The notes under the pieces are model-generated. The model saw only the letters and a list, made by a program, of their open reading frames with translations. It ran no database searches and was not told the DNA's origin. Positions 56,781 to 64,000 of a stretch of 64,000 nucleotides of DNA are shown here, one piece after another (the first letter of the stretch is position 1; each line of letters begins with the position of its first letter). The position numbers and the translations under genes were made by a program. The stretch is from Gymnogyps californianus (taxonomy: Eukaryota > Chordata > Aves > Accipitriformes > Cathartidae): assembly GCF_018139145.2 (NCBI RefSeq), contig NW_026114268.1:558001-622000 (forward strand). Reading direction: 5' to 3'.

Positions 56781-57192
56781 GTGGTCACGAATGGAGGACC
56801 AGTTCTCCTCCTCCTCCTTAGCTGGCTCTTGCTGGCTGTTGCAGAGGAGCCGCTGGCCTCTGGAGCGTCCTCCGTGCCCACCGCCACGTCCTGCAAAGAC
56901 AGCTGTGAAAAGGTCCTGCCCTTTCCTCCTGAAAGGACCAGAACAGTGGGGAAACCCCAGAAGCTCTCTGAGGGGACAGCGAAGGGCCTCCTAAAGGCTC
57001 TCCTGGAGGGCTGCAAAGGCAGAAGGGCCAAAGGTGGACAAATGGCACGGATCTAGGTGGGATGCCTTGAGAGGGAGCAGCGTTGCGGCTGCGAAGAAAG
57101 CTGCAATGTGGGAGGGAAAAGAGAGCAATGCCAAGACCCCAGAAAGAAATCCACTGTCCACCTGGTGCCCTGACCCACCTCCCCAGAGTTAC

Positions 57193-60100
57193 CTTAGTCC
57201 TACGAGGCAGACCCTGTGGGTCCACAGAACGCGTCGGCTTGCTGCCAGCCGCCCACTGACTGAGGAAGGAACGGGCATATGATGGTGCCGGTGAGGAAGA
57301 AGCCCTTTCTCCAATTTTCAAATCAGAGCGCCTGGAGAAAAAAAAGAGTGATCTCCGTTTAGGGCTGTTCTTGCAGCTTTCTCTGGGGCTCAGTCATTTC
57401 TTGGAGCGGTTTCTAGGACAGAGAGAAGACGTAACCGAGACTACAAATGGGAAATTCCACTGGGATCTTCCCACCAGGTCTGCCCCTGTTGCAGCAGGAC
57501 CTCATCTCTATACTCCCTACGGCCTCCATTTCATAGAATCATAGAATCATTAAATGGTTTGGGTTGGAAGGAATCATCTGGTTCCATCTCCCCTGCCATG
57601 CGCAGGGACACCTTCCACTAGGTCAGGTTGCTCAAAGCTCCATCCAGCCTGGCCTTGACCACTTCCAGGGAGGGGGCATCGACAGCTTCTCTGCACAACC
57701 TCTTCCAGGGTCTCCTTTACCACCCTGACCGTAAAGAATTTCCTCCTAGGAGCTAATCTAAACCTACCCTCCTTCCGTTTAAAACCGTGACCCCTCGTCC
57801 TAACCCTACACTCCCGGATAAGGAGTCCCTCCCCGTCTTTCCTGTAGGCCCCCTTTAAGTACTCTTCTCTACAGTAGCCAGCTTCAGATAGCAGACAAGT
57901 AGCAGTTTACACCAGGGCAGCAGCCTAAAGCCCAGCAAGGAAAGATAACGACTGACGTGGGCTAGCTCAGGTTTGACACCATTGAATGATGCAGGTAGGA
58001 ATCGTCTCCTATGACACAAACGCTCAGGAGGAGAAGAAGAAAAATAGCAAAGCCAGGGAAAGGAAACGTAGTCTGAACACATTTTTATACTGGTTATTAC
58101 CTGACATAAAACAGCAAATAGGCTTGCTGCTTGAGAACTGTGTCGATGCCACGAACATCCACAGCCGTATCGTCCATCTTGTACCACAGTCCATTGCTGG
58201 CCTGCAAAGAAAGGCATCGATAGCTGGAGATGAACGCCACGGTTTCTCAACGAAAACACAGGCAGAAAACTGCAGAACCAAGAGTACGCCAAAACAAGTC
58301 CAGTCCAGACCCTAAGGAGACCTTCTCCCCCAAAGCCTTGGCTGCCAGTAACACTCTGTGAAAGTTTGTCTTCCCCAGCACACATTTTCCCCTCGTTAGG
58401 AAGGAAGCTGCTCTTCACCTTTGTGTAGCAGAAATAGTGTCCTGCGTGACAGCTGCCACCGCTATGTACCAGGACAGCAAATAAGGCGTAGAGGAGCGGT
58501 TCTCCAGCTGTCTGAGACAGGTATGGCCGAAGATCCAAGTACTCGGGATACGCCACAACCTACGGAGAGACCGAGAGGGCTCAGAAATGATCCTGAAATA
58601 ATACAGGAACTGGCCTTCCAAGACCAGGGGCCAGAGGTGTACAAATACATCTTTGGGGCTCACGGCAACTTGGTTTTCCCTAAAGCAACATGGAATGGTT
58701 TGGGTGGCAGGACACTGTTCTCGGCCAAAGCAGCTCTGTCGGAGCAGTGAACATGCTTGTCTTCCCACGGGAACTCTCCTCTCCCCAGAAGGGAACACGA
58801 TAACCTCAACATGAACAGCTTGTGAAAGAGCGTGCTGCTTTGGGAAATCTCCTGCTCCAGGAACAGAAAGTTGCACTCCAGTTGCGTACACACCTTGCTG
58901 ATCTTCGCGCCGGTGAAAGCTTCAAACCTTTTCAGGCACACGGTGAGAACCTTGGGCGCGCGGTGGATTGTAAACCTCTTGGAGGCGGCAACCGTCTTGT
59001 CACACCTTGAAACCAAGCAGAGAGCCAAGTGCTGAAGTGCACCCTATCTTGCCCCAAGGCGGCCAGACAACCTTTCATGTCTCACACATCCTTACGCTAT
59101 TTTAAGGCTATTCGGTACCATAAGGCCATAGTAAAACAAGCTGCGTCTCAGTAGTGTGGTGAAAAGATGACTTACGACAGATGACACGCAGCACCTTCAC
59201 GCAGGATCTACTATTAATATGTCGTTAGTAATCATCTTACTTGCCACATTTAAAGCAGTTTTCGCCATCCAGCTGCTCAGGTTTCACAAAGTCCTCCAGA
59301 GCTGCGGTGACAGATGAGGCTGCCTGGAGGAGTGAGAAGGGAGAGCACTGAGCTCAGGGAAACGCCCTCGCCCTAACACTTACTAGAAGTTTACGCAAAA
59401 ACCCAGCGAGATGACGCTGAGGAGACCCACCCTGAACCCGCAAGCAGTGTCCAGAAGGAGGCAGAAAGAGGCTGTTTTGCTGGACATTTCCCTCAATTCC
59501 CAGGGATTCCCAGGGCTATCAAGAGCTACCTCTCTGTGCCACCACACAGTTCAGCTACCGATGGCGTGCAGGGTCATCAATAATGAAAACAATACCACCC
59601 GTCAGCCTAGGAGTCAGACGGGTGTTGAGGGAGGGCAAAGAAGGATGAGAGTACGTCAAGGGTGCAGAGAGGATAATGCGTACTTGTCCAGCTTAAAGCC
59701 AGCACCTACAGGGAGACCGCTGCCATGGGCTCCCCACAAGGACACCGTCCAGTCCAGCTCACACCCAACACCAAGCTCTCTTGTGTTCACAGGAGATGTT
59801 TTTAAGGCAACTGTGTTGATTCTGGAAAGCCTTGGGGGCCTTGGGACGTCTTGAAGCACAGTTACAAACCGTCTTACTTTGATATCCAAAGGAACATCCA
59901 GGAAGGCCTCGTAGGAATCGGACACCCCTTTGCAGCTCACGCACGTGACTGGAAGGCAAATCGAAATGCTCAGCGATAGGGGAAGTCGACTGACTGTGCC
60001 CGTTCACGCTCTTCATACCTACTACGCCAGTCACACCATCAGCTGTTTAGCACAGGCAGACAGAAGGGCACAGACCATTGCAAGGAGAGCAAGAGTTGTG

Positions 60101-61891
60101 GAAAAGTACCTCTGGATCTCAGAACGCCCGCAAATATTTGATGGACAATGGTAGTTGCTTGAGAAGAGATGTCCAAGCTGGAAACAAATGGTAAGGTAGA
60201 GAGTTACCTCCTCCAAGAGTTTTGCTTTGTCTGAAAACCCTGAGCGTAGGTTTTCCTTGATGGGAGTACCTCAAGGAGTCCAAAGGGCTCGGGAACATTG
60301 AAAAGGTAATTTGCTTGTGCTTACTCGCTACTTCCACTCAGACAAGCTCTCTGCATGGCATTGACAGTGTAGCGTAAGAACTCGTGGGCGTCTTCCTGCA
60401 TGCCAACCTGGAAATGTTCTCCTATTCCTAAGAAAGAAGAAGTTAGTAGCTCTCTCCTACAAGAACGGAAGAAAACATGTCAAAGCACCTGAAATGACTT
60501 ACGCGTGAGAACTCTGATGACAGCCCAAGGCTGGATGGCACTGGTTGAGAAATACAGGACCTTGTTAACGTGCGCTTCCATTATGCACATCATGCAGAAG
60601 CCTTGCTGACGACCTGAAGAGGGACAGACGGAGGGAAGGAAGCTTCTCAGGTTAGCAAAATCTCCATAGCGACGGGAAACCTAATGGAGACCTTGAACTT
60701 ATAACAACAGTCTCCACTCCGCTTCTCCCAAGGTGCCAATGTCCCAACAAACCCGGGACATTTTTGTGCGTAGAAAGCGTTCTTCACAGGGATGCTAAAG
60801 TGACAGAAGTTTTCCGTGCAATAAGCAAAGAGGGTTTAACTTGCAGGAACAGGGACCGAGACCCGGGGCTAGAAAGAGGTGCCTTTCCGAAGATGAAGAC
60901 GCCTAGATGCGACAAGCGGCTTCTAGGCTTGAGTGTTCAAAGAACACCAACTCGGGGGGCTGACAAAGAAGGGCTGCTTTTCTCCTAAAACAAATTCCAG
61001 ATTCTGGGAATCCTTGGCAAGTGCCCAACGGATTTACAAGGAGATGTTCATCAAAGTACTCACACGACCGGCTGTGCTCCCGAGAGAGCAGGTAGTTGGC
61101 CAGAGGGGGTGTGTACGTCAGGCACTGCAGGACGGAGTTGAGGAAGCACGTATTGCCCAGGTTGTGGAGTCCCGCTCCAGCTCTCTGTCGTCGCTGCCAC
61201 TCCATGCAAATCTTCTCCGGGGGAAAGAGGATCCTTTGTGGCGGAGCCATTCCCTCGGCAATGACGACTGCAGGGAAATGACATTTGAAAAGAGATGAGG
61301 CGATAGTGTTGCACAAGAGCATCTTTAAAAGTCGAGTTCTCTACAGGAGCACCCAGGACAACCAGCTCTAACCTCCAACCCAGAAACATCGGGGGAAGCC
61401 TAGCGCTGCCATTGACATTTACTGGTCAGGAAACAGTTTTGGGAAATAGTCTGCTCCCCCGCTGCCCAGAGTCCAACAAACCCACGCTCTGATTTCTGTG
61501 CCTCGGGCTACCTTCCTTTCCCTCTGGAGTCTTGAACTGGATTATCAGCTCAAGTCTTCCCTTTTCCTGATTGCAGCTTGACAACAAGAAGCAAGTGCCT
61601 AGCCCAGAAGGTAACCCTACTGATGTCAGATCTTTCTATGAGCAACGTCATCTTTCAAAGACTTGTACATAGTGGCAGAGGAGTGGCAAAATGTGTTTTC
61701 CTGTGTCTAATCGAAAACACCTGAGTAAGCCTGGCTGCTATCAGGAAGCGCCCCAGAATTCACTCTAGGCTGTCAGCACATCAACATTCAGGGATGGAGC
61801 ACCAGCCACGCCCCTTGCCTTGGGGCATTCGCAAAATCCAAACCCACTGGTGAAGCTCTTACTCACAGGAGTCGTTTCCCATTGCGGCCAT
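57193..61891 (-). CDS. Ubiquitin-specific protease (USP42/USP36-like), 11 exons, 3' end open
   Basis: Exons on the minus strand: 61891-61867, 61267-61064, 60613-60503, 60427-60325, 60177-60110, 59948-59878, 59323-59241, 59005-58894, 58559-58419, 58201-58101, 57331-57193. All borders are GT/AG, phases agree, and 1158 bases encode 386 residues before the last donor. The enzyme cleaves ubiquitin from proteins. The Cys box is [10 protein letters not shown] (Cys49), [11 protein letters not shown] follows, CxxC pairs at 173/176 and 220/223 form the zinc site, KRFTIH and the His box HAGHYFCY (His300) are intact. Asp316-Asp317 stand where USP36/42 have Asn-Asp, still an accepted catalytic residue. 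FCMMC and PEQLDGEN resemble USP42 most. The start is the ATG of a 25-base exon; an ATG at 61250 is the alternative. Exons after 57193 are unresolved; 53740-53935 may be the last one. The catalytic domain looks functional. Confidence 0.85.
57534..57873 (-). mobile_element. CR1 LINE 3' end in USP intron
   Basis: It starts with the reversed tail CATAGAATCATAGAATCAT, then GGTTTGGGTTGGAAGG, CTCCATCCAGCCTGGCC and CGTAAAGAATTTCCTCCTA, down to GGCCCCCTTTAAGTACT. It is in the same orientation as the gene and lies in the intron between the exons at 58101 and 57331. Confidence 0.92.
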
Positions 61892-63075
61892 CACTCCTCT
61901 CAGGAACAGAGGGGAAAGCTCTGGATGACAAAGGATGTCAGGGTGTTCTCCAGAAAGAGGAGATCAGCGCAAACCCCGTCACCTGACTGCAAAGAAATAA
62001 TTGTAGCTCAACATAATCATTAAAAAAAAAAACCCAAACGAAACCCACAGAACAGCATCCACCATCCAAAGTGTTTCAGTGGAACCTGTAACTGCTGCAG
62101 AGCTGCATTCTGATGGCCACCCCCCTACTTACCTGTGCCGGGATATGGTAAAGAAATAAGAATTAGCAAATAGGAACTCTACCCGTAGCCCATCTCTGGC
62201 CAGCCTATAAAGGTGTAATAGTTCAGCCTACGGCTTGGAAGGTATAGACCAGCCTACACTTTTATCCCGTATCTACCTACTCTATGATCTGGCCTGAAAA
62301 TCAAAGCATAATTACCTTGGAAAGAGGATGGCAGTGGAGAAGTGGGCAGTAAACGACAAACAGTTCGAAAACAGTAGGCACGCAAGTCGCAAAGGAAGGA
62401 GCCGAGCTATCCCGAAGGCCAGCTCAGCCCAACTAGCTTTCGCTGGCACGCTTTTCAGGATATCAAGCCCTGGCCAGGTGAGCTCACAAGCGCCGGGCGG
62501 GTGCCGCATCACTGCCCCTTTGTGACACGGGGCCACACAGGGACGCACGGGGATGCACTGCGGCCATGCAGCCTCCGCAGCCCGGGCACCTCACGTAGCC
62601 AGCAGCTGGCAGCCACAGGGCTTCCCCACGCACTGCTGGCGAAGAGCTGCTCATCCGCTGGCAGAGCTCCCACCTCTTCCCCGGGCCGCACCAGCCAGAT
62701 GAATAAAAACCTGCCCAGGGCTGTAAGCGTGCCTGTTCACAGCTTTGGCTGGCACATTCGGGTTACCGAGGGTTTCTTTTCCACTCTTCCCAGGTACAGG
62801 ACTGTGTCCGTGAGACTCAGGTGGCAAAGCACCTGGTCTCTTACACGTTCATTTCCCATGAATTTTACCTGCCCCCAAGGATACAGCCACAGGCGGACTC
62901 TGAACTTGAAAACTCTTGAGTTTTCTCCCTGTCCTGCTCAGGGCATCTCGTTCTGCCCCTGCCCTCGCCCCGCTCGGAGTGGCCATTTTTGCCTCTGCCA
63001 CAGCAGGACCACCGTTGCTCCAGCACCATTTCCCTGGGACCAGCCACCGGCCGAGTGCTGGATTTAATTGTCACA
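61892..63075. other. USP upstream and inter-module spacer
   Basis: It separates the first USP exon from the next module. It contains an A run at 62021-62031, a TATAAAG on the plus strand at 62207 and a GC-rich part at 62480-62720. No gene is recognised. The USP promoter should lie here, but no clear element decides its place. Confidence 0.45.
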
Positions 63076-64000
63076 CCGCAACCTCGCCTTCCAGGACAAA
63101 GTCAGCTTTGCTTCCAAGCCTCCTCTAGCACAGATGCCTCAGCTGGCATCTGACATTCAGAGGTGCAAAGTTACCTCCCTGCTGAGCTCATTACAGGCTC
63201 AGGGCTCAGGAGCTGGCAGTGCCCATGCCACCAAGGGAAGCAGAGGATCCTGGCAGCTGGATGTCGAGCGCGGTGGGCCTCTGCCGCCCACTCCTCACTC
63301 ACATGCTTTAGCTACAGCTCCTGTGCTTGGGCAGCATGGCGTTTGTTACCCTTCACAAAATGCTACGGCAGGCAGGCTTGGTTGGGTGAACGTGGCTGAG
63401 GAATTCTCGTGCAAGAAGCTCCTTTTACGGAAGGCATCTTGTCCATAGGATGACCTGGCCAGAGTTTTTTCTTAGTTGACTTTTTGGTATTATTGCTCTG
63501 AAGATGCCTGCGGAAACAAAAAAAGGAAAGATTAAAAAGATATCTATATATTTCACTGCTGTTATTAGTAGAGGCAACAAGGAGCCTGACCAGAACCAGC
63601 TGCCAGGGCTTCCAGGCTCTAGGAAGCTCTGGCAGACCTGTGCAGACTGAGTCTGCCCTCAGTCGACATTTTGACATTGGAAACGTCAATTTGCAAAGCT
63701 CTCTTCAGCTATCCAGCGCTGCAACCCAACGACTTTGCTAAACACAGGAGGGACCATGCAGCCGAGGAGAGGATCTGCCTTCTTGCCTGTCACTGCCTGC
63801 TCCTTTGCAGCATCCTAGAGTTTCACTCCAGCACCTCGGTACCGCCTCCGATGCCGTGGGGACCGAGCACAGAGGAGTCATCCGCAACAGGGCAGCAGGA
63901 GGGGGCTGCTCTTCAGCCCTCTTTCAACAAACCTCTTTTTGGCCTCTTTGGCCTGGTTTTCAGCTGCCACTCTTGACCTCCATCTGCTCACAGGAGGTGG
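63076..64000. repeat. Direct repeat of the USP-type module, copy 2 (partial)
   Basis: It is the second copy of 53506-54428 and is cut by the window end. The preceding 1.2 kb are not shared, so the duplication begins at this point. Confidence 0.92.
63312..63507 (-). pseudogene. Second copy of the lysine-rich exon, premature stop
   Basis: It matches 53740-53935 with the same splice acceptor. The change of CCATGG to CTACGG at 63363-63366 creates an in-frame TAG on the minus strand after QACLP, removing about the last 16 residues. It would be the end of a further module mostly beyond the window. Confidence 0.6.

Noticed and set aside
56213..57031. Minus-strand frame with polyglycine
   Set aside because: The glycine run is the C52 homopolymer; the repeat modules around it keep no common frame, and the phase does not join to the last confident USP exon.
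57088..57192. Exon 12 of the USP gene at 57088 after the CTTTCTTCGCAG acceptor
   Set aside because: Joining it to the donor at 57193 puts it in a frame with an early stop (CCT then TAG), so it was not included.
1..64000. CRISPR arrays, bacterial operons, tRNA or rRNA genes
   Set aside because: The genome is a bird's; no regularly spaced short repeats with unique spacers and no recognisable tRNA or rRNA sequence were seen.

Overview
The window is avian nuclear DNA, soft-assembled (one run of exactly 500 N at 6579-7078) and dense in repeats. Three signals support a bird: intronless olfactory receptor genes of the family 14 (gamma-c) type that is massively amplified in birds, many CR1 LINE fragments with the octamer-type 3' tail, and solo LTRs of abundant avian endogenous retroviruses. 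No protein-coding part of a retrovirus is seen.

Left part (1 to about 43,000): an olfactory receptor duplicon territory. Four receptor copies lie at 2393-3327 (+), 12788-13710 (+), 27767-28704 (+) and 36585-37519 (-), each preceded by a conserved upstream block of about 2-3 kb with a 5'UTR intron acceptor 20-25 bases before the start codon. Each copy has exactly one single-base frameshift, so each is called a pseudogene, with the caveat that some lesions may be consensus errors. The first and fourth copies sit in two near-identical inverted arms of more than 6 kb (1-6350 and 33516-39908). The space between copies is filled by CR1 pieces, LTRs and a 1033-bp tandem duplication (32347-34412).

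Right part (about 43,000 to 64,000): a different, gene-bearing territory with tandem amplification. A spliced SUN-domain gene (SUN3/SPAG4-like, eight exons, 45179-52676, +) has a promoter with two CRE-like sites; a stray copy of its last exon lies upstream at 43699. Converging on it from the right is a spliced ubiquitin-specific protease gene (USP42/USP36-like, at least eleven exons, 61891 down to 57193, -) with the complete catalytic domain. A lysine-rich terminal exon (53935-53740, -) recurs 9.57 kb further right at 63507, so a tandem USP-type module with that period probably continues past the window edge. Between these lies a CpG-rich stretch with repeated CCAAT boxes and a perfect RFX X-box, a short-period minisatellite and a 52-base C tract.

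Functionally the ORs would be chemosensory receptors of olfactory neurons. SUN3/SPAG4-like proteins link the spermatid nucleus to the cytoskeleton, and USP42 is a deubiquitinase with roles reported in germ cells; a testis-linked, ampliconic neighbourhood is an inference, not something the sequence proves.
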